Below are positions 1-11,554 of a stretch of DNA of 64,000 nt, one piece after another (within the stretch, counting starts at the first letter, position 1; the number at the start of each line of letters is the position of its first letter). A program made the position numbers and the translations under genes. The DNA is from Talinum fruticosum (taxonomy: Eukaryota; Streptophyta; Magnoliopsida; Caryophyllales; Talinaceae). The notes beneath the pieces are model-generated. The model ran no database searches. It saw only the letters and a list, made by a program, of their open reading frames with translations, and had not been told where the DNA came from. The stretch lies in NCBI GenBank assembly GCA_021018815.1, contig JAITYX010000011.1, forward strand, positions 1,068,501 through 1,132,500, given 5' to 3'.

Positions 1-995
1 TGTAGATTCAATAGCTTGAATAACACACTTGGTCAGTAAAAAATATGAGACTAGAAAGTAAGCACATCTCAATCACCACATTTATCATAAGCCTCTAGAG
101 CTTACTAATAAGTCAGTTCAAGTCAGGTATGTGTTCAATGGCGGAATGAGGGGACCGGGGCGTGGTCCCCCATGATTTTGGAAAGTTTTTCTTTTACTAC
201 AATTTATCCTTAAAAAAATTAATGTATGAAAAAAAGTTTTTTAGGAAAATTATTTTCATATTTCTCAACTCCCCCAATAAAATAAATTTTTATAACCATT
301 ATTCAGTGTAAGGTCAACTTATTTATTGTGTAAATGTATTATTTTTCATATAATATCTTGAACATGACTTATAACAGTTTAATAAATTAGGAAGGAGAAA
401 GTATGGCAACTTGGCAATGCAACTTATTAATTTGTCTCAACTCCTCTCTCTCTCTCTCTCTTCATCCCTCCTTCCTCTCTTTAATCCCTTCATCTGTTAT
501 CTTATAAGCTAGAATACTACTTTTTTCTCTACCTTTAATGTAAATTAGTGTAAATTTTATTCCCAATTAGCAATTTTTAAAAGAAGATAATTTTTTGGCC
601 TTCCAAGACTCCTGATTCAAACATGTATGTTTAGTATTAATATTATATTTCTTTTATTAAGTTAATTATTATTAGATTTATGCATTATTGTATTAGTTAA
701 TTTAATTTATTTCTCAATAGTTGGTGATAATGATGCTAGTTGTTTTGTTGTTCAATTGAATTAGTTAATCACTATATTGAATAATTAGTAAAATTAGAGT
801 TGCATCACCTAATTTAATAACATAAACTAATGAAGTAGATTTTATAAGTGATCATTATTTAAGGGATAACGTCTATTCTATTAGTTATAAGGTATGATTT
901 CTTATCTATTTATTACTTAAATTTTCTTCATATTATTCTTGTAGTTAATGTTTGACATATGATAATAGTTTAGTTTATAACTTATATAAATGGCA
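1..995. other. AT-rich spacer, no gene seen
   Basis: No open frame with recognisable protein content was found on either strand. A short (CT)n run lies at 444-461. The stretch near 137-180, starting with ATGGCGGA and a GGGGACC/GGTCCCC palindrome, resembles the ends of short plant DNA elements and is echoed near 50,973, but its borders cannot be fixed. Confidence 0.6.
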
Positions 996-1167
996 ATGGC
1001 GGAGCTAAAAATTTTATTTAGCGAGTTTCCCTTTTTCGTATCCTTGAACCTTATATGTATTAATTATTTTTTATGGGTGTCCCTTTAATATTTTTATGGA
1101 TATTTTTGAGGATTTTTACTCATACATCATTACTCCCGCCCAAAGAAATTTTTTTAGTTCCGCCCAT
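996..1167. mobile_element. Small foldback element (MITE-like)
   Basis: The left end ATGGCGGAGCTAAAAATTT and the inverse of the right end, ATGGGCGGAACTAAAAAAATTT, match over about 20 bases, so the 172-bp segment can fold back on itself. No convincing target-site duplication is visible, so the superfamily is left open. It contains no coding frame. Confidence 0.4.
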
Positions 1168-2024
1168 GTTTGTGTTCGTCTCGAACTTACAAAATTATTA
1201 GTATAAGAAATAATACTTGAATCTCGTTCATCGTCTTGAAGCCATTATGCATACTCCATAACTCTAAAAACATACATTCTCGATCGTAAATATGTAAGAA
1301 ACTTTCAGTTTTCACATTTTTATTATCCCTGATGGCCCCATCCCCTTTAATTTTCAATTTTCAATTCCCCTCCCATTTTAAAAATCACATGGATATTTTT
1401 ATTTTAATTTTTAAAAATAAACAGGTTAAACGCGTTATTGTTGTATTGAGAATTTTAACCTGAACCTAACCCAATTAATTAAATGGGTTGAACATGTTAA
1501 CTCATTTAAGTAAACGGGTTGAAAATCTCTATCCTAACACACCTAATTTCATATAAGATTCGTGTCAGTAAGCATGTCAGGTAAGCATTTTGCAGCGCTA
1601 GAAGCCTCCTCCCTACCTAGTGGCCAATGATGTGATTTTCTGCTTAATTTTACCAATTAAAGCCTAGCACATATGACTTGTAAGCTTTTAGTAGATAGAA
1701 GCACAAGCCCTCCACAAACTAACGAGTTTAATGCACAAGGGCTTGATTTTCGCCCCCTCCCAGAATGGAACTCGAGAGTGCAGATGGCATAACAGAAGCG
1801 TCGCCAACTTGACCAGTCTGTCTTTGATGATTATTACGTCTATATATTTTGACTTTATATGGTAATCAAACTTGAAAGTTGAAACGAAAAACATGTAAGT
1901 CAATTTTTTATGAATCATCTTTTATATGAAATTGTGCACACATAACTAATGAATTTTATATTAAGCTTAATATTTTACCTACCTATATAGTATGCAATTA
2001 ATATTAACTTTTTTCCAATGTGAA
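1168..2024. other. AT-rich spacer
   Basis: Only short random frames are present. Between 1425 and 1525 there are scattered ACGGGTTGAA and GGGTT motifs in both orientations, which could be the decayed subterminal part of a hAT-like element. No gene or RNA can be supported. Confidence 0.5.
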
Positions 2025-2189
2025 GAACCATATTTTTAAGAAAGAAAGATTGCAGACATTAGAATAACATACGTATACTTCGTTATTTTGTTAGTAACGC
2101 AATTGGGAACCATATTTTTAAGGAAGAAAAGTTACAGACATTAGAATAACATACATTTACCTCGTTATTTTGTTAGTAACATAATTGTG
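2025..2189. repeat. 82-bp tandem duplication
   Basis: Two consecutive copies start at 2025 and 2107 with GAACCATATTTTTAAG and end with CGTTATTTTGTTAGTAAC. They differ at a handful of positions. The duplication lies just before the LINE insertion point and has no coding content. Confidence 0.85.
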
Positions 2190-2195
2190 TAATGC

Positions 2196-2211
2196 ATGTA
2201 GGCATTTCTAT
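2196..2211. repeat. 5' target-site duplication of the LINE
   Basis: ATGTAGGCATTTCTAT occurs here and again, base for base, at 11,176-11,191, directly after the A-rich tail of the LINE. A 16-bp duplication fits target-primed reverse transcription. Confidence 0.93.
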
Positions 2212-2284
2212 GAATCCAGATTTTTCTGAGAGAGAGAGGGTCAGACTATCTAGAGAGAGAAGAACCCATTTGTTTCTTACACCC

Positions 2285-5200
2285 TCATGGACCCCATGAT
2301 TGACCCGCCTCCAAAACCTCCAGATGATTCTATCTTAAACCCTAGCCTCCATTCGCATCAAATACTAGCTCATTCTACCGTCAATCCTAGCCGCTCATCT
2401 TCACAGACTTTCGACGAAAATCGTCCCCTCGCTTAACCCTAGCTTGATGCTACCCATATTAGTTTTGCCTTCGACAAATTGCAGACCACCTTTCCCATTT
2501 TTCTCCCACCAATTTCTGAATCCTGATCGAAAGAGGAAAGAATCCTCCAAGACTTTCCATCCCTAAACCACTCCGGTCGATTTTCAGCGCTGCCCTTACC
2601 CAAACCAGCCCTAACCACTCGCCTTACCCGCTTTAATCGAGACCCATCCGATGCCACTTTTCGTCTTGTCATGAATCGTCCCATCTTGACTAGCATCGGA
2701 ACCTACGCTCCTCGTCCTCGGGCGAACCGGTCACGAAGCGATTTTGGCTGGTCATGGATGGTCAAAGCAAGAATGCTTAGTTTTCCTAGAAGGGAAAACC
2801 AGATCTTTTTCTTTCACGGTGATTCTATCAAAGCCTCTCCGAATCTCGGTAGAAGGAAAGGGTTAGCTGGATCTGATTTTTCGAAAAGCGAGGTATACAA
2901 AGCCAACGTACGGGAGGTGCGGAGACGTGAGCCCGAGTGAAAACGACACATCGGAGGACAAAGGAAGAAGTCTTCGTTCGGAACTCTCACTGAGACCTAG
3001 CACACTCGTGGGTATGTTGCTCAAATTTGATAGCCGTGGAATAGACCGGAAAGAAGGTTCGGGACCTTTCTTCTTCAGGTAATATCTTTCCTCTTTGCTC
3101 TACTATTCTTCGGTTTCTACTATGTTTAGTCTCCCTAAATGCTCGGTGTTTAGATGTTGTTGCTTTTTGGGATATGTACTGCTTATTGCCTCCTCCTCTT
3201 GTCTTGGTAAATTGTCTTTGTTCCCGTTATGAATATTGCCTTGCTCTTTCCGGCTATAAAAAGGGCTGTTTGATGTGTGTCTTTCCCCATCCCCTCTTCC
3301 AAATCATCTGCCTCCTTAGAGCCTTCCCTCTTATGTCTCAACCTGTGCACGCCTCCATAAGGCCAAAGATGCACATATTTAGAACCAACTCCTCATTCCC
3401 AGTCTTAATGCTCAATTCTAGCGAGAGAATCCGAGTGATGTGGATGAAGTGCTAGTGGAAGTCGTAGCTCTACTTGTCCCGATCGAAGCTCTCCTATTCC
3501 AGCTCCATCATCTTTAGCCCGGGAAGCAAGCGTCAAGATCACAATGCCTTTGATGTCGAGAGAAATCATCCTCACTCTCCCTCCTATTCTACGGCCGAGA
3601 GGGAAACATTTGAACCCCTCTATCCTTGATCTCGATTGCAATAAGCAACTTGACCTGAACCAGGAATCCTCCCCGCCCTGAATCTTCCGAATGATTTCTC
3701 GTCTCTCGTCCGTTGGGTAAAGTTTGGGCAGAACACATCCCCCTTCCCGCTATAGTTGTTAAGACAAAAGTCGACAGGAAATGTGTCAAAGGGTAGGTTG
3801 ACTATATTGAGCTGGGAAATGACTAGATCCTTTTCCGGTTTGCTAATGTTCAGGATAAGCAACTGGTCTTTGAAAACCGTCCTTGGTTTGTGAATGGTCT
3901 TAACCTTGTCCTCCTCCTCTAGATCCCCTTCTTTGACCCCTTTGCTACCAATATCTCTAACATTGATCGGTGGGTTAGAATTCCATGACTCACTTGGGAG
4001 TTTTGCAATTTTAACTCACTCGTCCCACGTGCTTGAAACTTGTCGAGACTAGGGGTGTGCAAAAAAACCGAAACCGAAAAACCGAATCGAAAAACCGAAA
4101 AACCGAACCCGGAAAGCAATTAACCGGAAAAAGTTTTTAAAAAATAGGTTCGGTTAACCGAACCGAAAATTATTTTCGGTTTACGGTTCGGTTTCGGTTC
4201 GAGAGATATGAAAAATCGGTTAACCGAACCGAACTGAACTTTTTTTAAAAAAAAAAAACTTAAGTATAAATAGTCTCTTACTCTAACCCTAGTTGCTTCT
4301 CGGTTTCACGAGGGACCTCTCCTCTCCCATCCCTCGCGCTCTCTCTCTTCTCTCTCCTCTCTCTTGCTCTCTCACGTCGACGGCCCCTTGGTCGCTCTGT
4401 GTTTGTGGTGGTACCTCTCTCCTCTCCCGCCTCTGTCTACTCTCTCTTGCTCTCTCCCGTCGATGGAACCTTCCTCACTGGCATTCGTGGTGGTCCGTCT
4501 CTCCTCTTCCACCTCTCTCTCTCCTCTCGTTCACTTTCTCCCGTCGACATAACCTCCTCAACACCGGCGTTTGCGGTGGTTGCCTCCTTCCCCACGGATC
4601 CGACCCTCCTAACGCTGGCGTTCACGGTGGTTGTTTCCTTCTCGACGGATCTAGCGGCTGCTACAACCTTCAGCCTTCAAGAGGTTCTCTTTGGACGTTT
4701 TGTTTTAGCCCCTTACAATTTTGATTTAACCTTAGCATCTGTAGTTGATCATTTTTCTTGTAATTTAGTTGTTAATTTTTTGTTTTGATTTTACTTTTGA
4801 ATTAATGGTTTGTTATGAGGATACATACTTTGATTTGCTTTTACTTTTTAACAATTAACCGTTAACCGGTCCGAAAAATTGGTTAACCGATCCGAAAATT
4901 CGGTTAACCGATTATTTCGGTTCGATTCTGGATCGAACTTTGTCGAACCGAAAATTTCGGTTAACCGAAAGTCGATTAACCGAAAATTTCAGTTCGGTTA
5001 CGGTTCGACTTTTGACGAACCGAAAATTCGGTTAACCGAAAGTCCGGTTAACCGACTTTGCACACCCCTAGTTGGGACTTGTTGTTAAACTGGACTAGCA
5101 CACTCTTTTAAGGCAAAAGGGTCGCTTTGCTAGAGTTTGTGTTAATATTGATATCTCCAAACCTTTGAGAGGTTGCATTAATATCTCAAGTGGGACTTTC

Positions 5201-5990
5201 TCACTGATTGTCCCTCTAATTTATGAAGGTTTACATGAAGTTTGTGCTCTTTGCGGCGAGTGATTCTCATGCGCTCAAAGCTTGTCTTATCTACCCTCCT
5301 CATCCCAAAATCAAGGTTGTGGTTGAAAATTTTGGTTCTCATTATTGCCCTACCCAAACCACCCCTGCCTTTTATGCTCCAAATCATGCCCCTAAAGATA
5401 GATGGGTCATCTGTTACTCCAAGGAAGAGAACTAAGTCTACCAAAGGACTTAGAAGTGACAACCCCACTTTAAAAAGTATGCCTGTCTCTGTCATGTCCT
5501 AGGAGCCCTCAAAAACTGCCCTACTTTAAGTCATGAGAAGAACAACTTGGGAGAATCTTCTACTCTTATCTCTTCTAGCCACGAAATTACCAATTCCATT
5601 AAAAAGGCTCCTTTTGTTGAGATCCCTTGTCCGAAACAGACAAGTGATGATTGATATCCTCAACTTGAGACAAAAAGCTGTGCTCTTGTAAGTAAGGGTC
5701 CACCTCTGTTTACTACCCATTTTGCAAATGATGAGGATGATATTGCTTGAGGATGAAATGGATGAAGGTACTCGTTGGTTCTGAAGAGGATGTGTGTGAT
5801 ATGTTCCTTGACCTGGAAAATTTTGAGGATTTTGCACTCTCAACTGATTCTTCAAAGAAAAGGAAAATGGGGGAAGACGAAGAGGGGCTATCTTCTCACC
5901 CCTCCCCTAAGTTATCTTTTGATGGTTCTGTACACTCCGAGTCTTTTGGTTGGGGTCTAGTGGCTGTGGCCGTGGTTTATGACTACATGT
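2285..5990 (+). pseudogene. LINE ORF1 (Gag-like, DUF4283 and zinc knuckle), broken
   Basis: The frame probably begins with the ATG at 2285 (MDPMIDPPPKPPDD), downstream of a short 5' UTR with GAGA runs. A DUF4283-like part lies at about 3800-4040 (VFENRPWFVNGLNLVL, then WVRIP). It resumes after the inserted MITE with GRFARVCVNIDISKPLRG and YEGLHEVCALCG at about 5110-5260, the start of a CCHC zinc knuckle. ORF1 proteins of this type coat the LINE RNA and act as nucleic-acid chaperones. Several frameshifts and stops break the frame even without the insertion. A basic and acidic tail (DSSKKRKMGEDEEG) follows near 5850. The 3' limit is approximate. Confidence 0.75.
4050..5070. mobile_element. Non-autonomous hAT element (MITE)
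   Basis: The terminal inverted repeat TAGGGGTGTGCAAA is matched by TTTGCACACCCCTA at the right end. The flanking 8-bp sites GTCGAGAC and GTTGGGAC agree at 6 of 8 positions, as expected for an aged hAT duplication. The subterminal 200-250 bp on both sides are packed with GGTTAACCG and CGAAAACCG motifs, likely transposase binding sites. The core (4290-4800) is CT-rich with an open frame of 143 codons that resembles no known protein and looks like low-complexity sequence. It sits inside LINE ORF1, so it inserted after the LINE. Confidence 0.88.
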
Positions 5991-6985
5991 ATTTTCACCC
6001 CTCTTAGTCTTCCCCATTGTTGTCCTTCCCTCACTGCCTGGCTTTTGTATGGCTTGTCCTTCCGGAAAGGACCTTTTGGTGTTTGTATGTGGGCGGTGAG
6101 GCTGTATGCTATTGTTTCTAGTCTTTACAGGGTTTGTTCCTTGTGCTCTTTCGCCTCGTGTCCTACAGAGAGCATAATTTGTGGCCAATGTGTTGGGCCT
6201 GTTTCTGGTTTGTTAAGTTGGTGGTTGCTCTTTACTCAAAGTGGTTGGTTGTTATGTATTGGTTTGTCCATCTCTTTATAAATCATGTTGTTTCGCGAGT
6301 CCATTTGTCTTCCTACTACCTGGAATATGGTTGGATGGAAGAAGGCATTTGTTTCAAACCTTGTAAAAAGGGTTTCTTAGCTAGTTCGAAACTTTTTATG
6401 TTCATGTTACTATCGGTGATGACTATGCCCATATGCTATGGAGTCCGAACCGCATTTTTAAGTGCTTGTTCGGAAAGGTCTTTGTCCATTGGAAACCATT
6501 GCTTGCATTTTCATTCCGCAATATAAGAGTACTAGGAAGGCATACCTCTTGCCTTGTGTTACCCCCTATATGGGTTGGAAGCCAAAAAGAGTAGTACCTC
6601 ATAGTACTCACCGAATCAAGGATGACTTCTCCCCAGAGTCGAGATTCGCCCTCTTTGTATCTTACTAGTTTTCCGGCTTTCTTTATCTCTCCAGACTTCC
6701 TATGGCTCTCTATGTTATTGTTAAAGCTGACTGGTTTGTTTGGTTGGGGCTCCCGGATGGGTATACTAGGCATCGCCGATTGGTCCTTCATCCCTATTAC
6801 TACTCTGTGTTGTTTGGTAGTTATTTCATGTCCTATGCAGGAAACTACATCGTACTATTACGGACGTGGATTACGAGCGTGCAGAACATTGGCAAACATG
6901 TGGGATTTCATCTTAAGGATTATCTATGTAACTTTCGGTGTTCCGCCTACGTTTACGTTTATCTTTGTAATTTACGTATCATATG
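5991..6985 (+). other. Linker between LINE ORF1 and ORF2, content unknown
   Basis: About 1 kb separates the last ORF1-like sequence from the first endonuclease residues (near 6990, WNVQGVKREK in one frame). Only short frames occur, such as 130 and 137 codons rich in hydrophobic residues, and none resembles a LINE domain. It may be a true inter-ORF spacer, a decayed end of ORF1, or an old insertion whose borders I cannot see. Confidence 0.45.
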
Positions 6986-7720
6986 TATTTTGTGTTTTTA
7001 TGGCGAGAGGAAATTTGGAATGTGCAGGGTGTTAAAAGAGAGAAAATCCTTACCGAGCTAAACTACTTAAAGACCTTACATTAGCCTAACATCTTGTTTC
7101 TAATTGAAACTATGGTTAATACTACAAATGCGGATAGAATTATCCGCAAGCTCGGCTACGACCATTATGAAATGATTCCTTCGTTAAACCATTCCGGGGA
7201 ATATGGGCACTATGGAATACTTCAAATGTTACTCGTCCACACTCTAGCAAAAGAGAATCGAGCTATACATATCTATGTGAAAGATAAAGAAACAAATAAA
7301 GAGTCTCGTTATATCGGGGTCTATGGACCGGCCAATGAACGGCATAAAGCTGAGTTCGGAATAAGCTTCCCTTATTGAATATAGTTTTTGATCTCCCGTG
7401 GTGTATAATAGGGGACTTTAATGAAATCTCTTGCGCTGATGAGAAAAAGGAGGTAATATTCTTACCCCGGAAAGAATGGTCCGACTCAATAAATTTATGA
7501 ACTCTATAAATGGTAGTACCTTACCACCGAGTGGTAGGATTTTTCTTGGAAAAGACGCATTAGAGGCAATCTCATCTATGAACAACTCGACGAGCTATTG
7601 TTAGACACGATTGGCTCAATTGTTATCCCCGAAAGTAAAATTATCCATGGTCCTTTTTCCTGTTCGGATCATTCTTATATCCTTTTGGATACTAAGCCTA
7701 ATATTAATGGATAAAAAATT
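6986..7720 (+). pseudogene. LINE ORF2 endonuclease domain, broken
   Basis: AP-type (exonuclease-endonuclease-phosphatase) domain that nicks the target DNA to prime reverse transcription. Recognisable pieces in order are WNVQGVKREK (start), NILFLIETMV with the catalytic Glu (about 7090), GVYGPANERHK (about 7320), CIIGDFNEI with the catalytic Asp and Asn (about 7400) and SDHSYILLD, the terminal His-containing motif (about 7665). The longest intact run is 7094-7378. Stops and frameshifts separate the motifs, so no active enzyme can be made. Confidence 0.85.
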
Positions 7721-8029
7721 GCAGCTTTAGATTCCAACCTCATTGAGCGCACTCGCCAAAAGTCCATACTATTGTCCATGAAAACTGGAAAAATGAGGTT
7801 AGAGGTACTACTTTGTTTAGAATTATATGCAAACTCAAACGGATTAAGAGTTAGCTCAAAGACTGGAATAGGTCAACCAATCTAAATTTTAAAAACAAAA
7901 TGGAAGTTAACACTGAAAAAATTTAGTATGTTGAAACAAAGCTTATTGACCAGCCTCAAAACTTTAGATTCAATCGGTGGCTTTGTAGACTAATAAGGCA
8001 AAGAGAAAAGTTACTTATGTTCAACCAAA

Positions 8030-9350
8030 GGTAATGGGGAAAATATTTTAGAAGGAAATGGTTAACGAAGGTGAGAGGAACTCCAAGTTTTTTCATATCA
8101 ATGTTACGACTAGAAAACGAAGAAAGACCATCACTCGTTTAAAAGATAACTCTGGAATATGGATTGAAGATATGACCTCCATTTGCGATAAATTTGTAAA
8201 TAACTATAAATGTCGTTTCATGAGTAATCAAAATAGAAAAAGATGCTACCATCATTTATTAATAAAATAGATGATCACCAAAGAAAGGAACTAAGTCCTT
8301 CTCCGTCGACGAAATAAAAATGCAGTCTTCCGGATGGATACCTCAAAAGCTCCAGGTTCAAATGGTTTTGGTCTGAAATTTTTTCAGAAATATTGGGAAA
8401 TTGTGAGTCATGATATTATTTTGATGGTTAATGATTTCCATGAAAAAGGGAAAATCCTTTAAGAAATTAACCACATTTTTATCACTCTTGTTCCAAAAGT
8501 GGATGACCCAACCACTACGAGTCATTTTAGACCAATTAGCCTCTACAACACAATTTACAAGATTATTGCAAAGATGCTTGCAAATAGACTGAAACTTTGT
8601 TTGAATGACATTATCTCATCCCTACAAAATGCTTTTGTCCCGAGGAGACAAATCCATGACAATATATTGCTTACTCATGAAATTATGAACAAATTTAGGA
8701 AAGCAAAGAGCAAAACGACATGGGTGGCCCTTAAGTTAGACATGGAAAAAGCTTATGACCAGGTCGAATAGGACTTCTTATTTGATTGCCTTATTGGTAT
8801 GGGTTTTCCACCAAAGTAGAATAGTTGGATAAAGGAGTGTATATCCTCGGTTTCTTATTCTATACTCATAAATGACCAACCTCAGAGTTTTTCAAACCAT
8901 CTAGAGGACTAAAACAAGGAGACCCACTATCACCTTATCTTTTCCTTATCTACATGGAAGCACTTTCAACAAAACCGATCCGTGCTAGAACCATCGGAAA
9001 ATAAGGAATTGGAATTAAAATTAGTGCAAAAGAGGACCTTATCCCCGCACTCTTTTTGCCAATGATAGTCTTTTATTTTGCAAAGCAAAAGCATAGGCTT
9101 GTTGTAATTTAAAAAAGATAATGGATGAATTTTGCGCATCCTCCGGCCAACTGATTAATTTTCACAAATCATCAATAATCTTTTCTTCAAAAGCAGATAG
9201 AAGGGATATGGAAATAACTTCTGCCATTTTCCATATCCCCATAGTTGAATCTCTTGGAAAATACTTAGGAACTATACATGGAAAAACGAAAATCCTGCTA
9301 TTTTCACCTCTTCTAGACAAAGCAAATAGCGACCTTAGTTCTTAGAAGGC
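8030..9350 (+). pseudogene. LINE ORF2 reverse transcriptase domain, broken
   Basis: The upstream block reads EGERNSKFFH (8064-8095). The RT core follows: TSKAPGSNGFGLKFFQKYW (about 8340), FRPISLYNTIYKIIAKMLANRL (8530-8600), QNAFVPRRQIHDN, KLDMEKAYDQVE (8730-8770, first catalytic Asp), GLKQGDPLSPYLFLIYMEAL (about 8908-8965) and the catalytic box, which reads FAND where FADD is expected (about 9056). The later block HKSSIIFSSKAD lies at about 9160. Stops occur between blocks, for example directly after DQVE. Function would be first-strand cDNA synthesis at the nicked target; this copy cannot do it. Confidence 0.9.
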
Positions 9351-9599
9351 AAATTGCTCGTCAAAAGCTGGTAGAACAAGTATTAATACAATCAAATCTA
9401 GAATCTCTCCCAGCTCACACTAAGCAATGCTTTAAGCTCCCAAAGCATATTACTCATTCGCTTGATAAAGTTAATAGGAATTTTTTTGGAAGAATAATGG
9501 TAATAAAGGAATTCCCATGATTGCATGGGATCATATTTGTCGACCAAAATGTGAAGGTGGATAAGGTCTACGTAAATCGAAGATGTTAATACTGCTTTC

Positions 9600-10290
9600 C
9601 ATGTAAACTTTTATGGAAACTAATGAAAGAACCAAATAATTTATGGGTCAAAAATATGAAAGCAAAATATACGGACCGGAGCGAATCTGCTTTCCGGACC
9701 CCCAAAGCGGGGGACTCCTGGGTTTGGAAATCACCGGCTAAAAGCTATCCTACTTTCCGTAAAGGGATTCGGTGGAAAGTTGGTGATGGATCAAACATTC
9801 GTTTCTGGACAGATTGTTGGTGTCACCACCAAAATCTCCTTTAGCTCACAGGTTTCGGCCCTCAAACGCTCAACCTACAAACAAAGGTAAGTTTTTTCAT
9901 AAACAAAGATAATGAATGGGATATCCCTAAACTCATAACGGTGTTGCCTAACGAGTATATAGATATCATTACTGGTATCCAACTTTTAATGTTTAAAAAC
10001 AAGATGAATCATGTTGGGGTTTATCGGGAAATGGGTTGTTCACAACAAAAACGACAACTAAACTTGTCCAGAATGCACATAGTCACGACAGATTGGGAGG
10101 GTAGCTGGATTTGGAATACGGACATAGCTCCTAAGATTAAGATCTTCCTTTGGAAATTTCTACTGGATGGGCTACCTTTGAGAAAGACTCTTGCTAATAA
10201 GGGGTTACAACTTGACCCAAGATGCAAAATCTGCCATCGGGATGATGAATCAAGCGATCACTGTTTTTTAACCGCCAAATAATATCCTAA
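9600..10290 (+). pseudogene. LINE ORF2 zf-RVT region, broken
   Basis: Between RT and RNase H lies the typical plant LINE zinc-binding domain. It begins with LWVKNMKAKY and SWVWKS, followed by GIRWKVGDGSNIRFWTDCW (about 9765-9825). The zf-RVT core is WNTDIAPKIKIFLWKFLLDG (about 10,112) and CKICHRDDESSDHCF with paired Cys and His residues (about 10,225-10,270). At least one frameshift lies between 9844 and 9941. Confidence 0.85.
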
Positions 10291-10599
10291 ATATAGAACC
10301 TTGCAAAAAGCCACTAATGGATCAACTTGATTAACTTCATCAATTCCCACAATAATGGTATCTTCATCCTCCAAGCGGCGCACACCTCTCTCACAAAGGA
10401 CCAACTTCAACTAGTCATCTTCCTCTTATGGAGTATTTGGAAGGAAAGGAATGCGGTAATCTTCAGCGAAGAAGGATTTCACCATATTAGGGTTCTTATT
10501 AGAGCAAAGAAAGCAACGGCAGAATGGAAATCAAGAAAATTTTTCTCTTAATCAGATGTTTGCAACAACGGCAGTTCAACAAGAGACAAACGACTTCAT

Positions 10600-11005
10600 T
10601 TGGTGAAATGGAATAAACCAGTCAAAGGACATGTTAAGCTCAATTTTGATGGTTCATTTAGAAACAATAGTGCAGCTATGGGCTTCCTATTGAGAGATGA
10701 CCAAGGCAATCTTCTACTTTTGGGAGCAGCCAGGTTAGGCCACACATCAATTCTAGTAGTCGAAGAGAGTGTACTTAGATTTGGGATTCAGCAAGCAATT
10801 AAAGCAAACATCGGGAAAATAGTTATTGAAGGTGACAACAAAGTGATCATTGAAAGCATCGGAGGAAAGTATAAAATACCATGGGAAATCGACTACATCA
10901 TTCAAGACATCGGACGGATGATGTCTACTTTTTAAAACTACATTATCAATCATATTTATAAAGAAGCAAATAATACAGCTAATTGGTTGGCTCACTATGG
11001 ACGCA
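10600..11005 (+). pseudogene. LINE RNase H domain, broken near its end
   Basis: This is a plant-type RNase H fused at the end of LINE ORF2, which degrades RNA in RNA-DNA hybrids. Visible catalytic positions are the Asp of LNFDGSF (about 10,640), the Glu of VEESVLRFG (about 10,765) and the Asp of IEGDNKVI (about 10,835). The last motif reads EANNTANWLAHYG, where an Asp is usual in place of the second-last Asn. A TAA follows STF at 10,933 and interrupts the frame before the last motif. Without that stop the domain would be nearly complete. Confidence 0.85.
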
Positions 11006-11141
11006 CGATTACGTCTCCTACTTGTTTGGGACGAGTGCCCCTCCCGTTCTCTTTCTTATATCCTGGCAAATGATAATTTAGGTAGAACTCTTGTGAGAAG
11101 GGCTGTCTAAGTTTTGATGTCCCTCCATTCTTTACCCATTG

Positions 11142-11175
11142 CAAAAAAAAAATTAAAAAAATTAAAAAATTAAAA
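11142..11175 (+). other. A-rich 3' tail of the LINE
   Basis: A run of A interrupted by single or paired T residues ends exactly where the second TSD copy begins, as expected for the end of a LINE transcript. Confidence 0.88.
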
Positions 11176-11191
11176 ATGTAGGCATTTCTAT
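11176..11191. repeat. 3' target-site duplication of the LINE
   Basis: Exact repeat of 2196-2211 (ATGTAGGCATTTCTAT). The flanks diverge immediately on both sides. Confidence 0.93.
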
Positions 11192-11554
11192 TAGGAGGCA
11201 AATACATGTCAATACAACGAGCATAAGCGACCTCGGAGAGGTCGTATATGGTGTTGCCATCCTTTATATGGGCAACTTGACTAGCCCCTCGAAGCTCCTC
11301 TTACAAGACTCAACATTGGTCAGGATAGAGGCCATTGAGTCTCAAGCAAAGCTATAGTGTCTATTACAACTCTTTCAGACTTTCCCAAAGCCAATACATA
11401 GACAAATAGCTTATATGATTTGACACTTATTCCCGGCCTTAAGAAAGATTTTAGGTTTGAATTTCTTGAATGTAAAAGGTGGAAGAGCTCTATCTCGTAT
11501 ATAGGTTAATAGTAATTCGACTCTAGTGAAATAAAATATTGAAGATTAAAAAAA
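11192..11554. other. Spacer, nothing recognised
   Basis: Mixed-composition sequence between the LINE and the next element. No coding frame, RNA gene or repeat could be supported. Confidence 0.5.

Larger units (their letters stand above)
2212..11175 (+). mobile_element. Full-length LINE (L1-like), inactive
   Basis: This is a non-LTR retrotransposon of about 8.96 kb, flanked by a perfect 16-bp TSD and ending in an A-rich tail. In order it holds an ORF1 with a DUF4283-like nucleic-acid-binding region and zinc knuckle, an unexplained 1-kb linker, an AP-type endonuclease, a reverse transcriptase, a zf-RVT domain and an RNase H domain. Domain order and sequence match plant L1-type LINEs. It is dead: frameshifts and stops are scattered through both ORFs, the RT catalytic motif reads FAND, and a 1-kb hAT MITE sits in ORF1. 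Both ends survive, which is uncommon for LINEs because most copies are 5'-truncated. Confidence 0.92.

Noticed and set aside
4293..4788. Two overlapping frames of 129-143 codons inside the hAT MITE
   Set aside because: The region is CT-rich with three open frames of similar low-complexity composition and no known domain.
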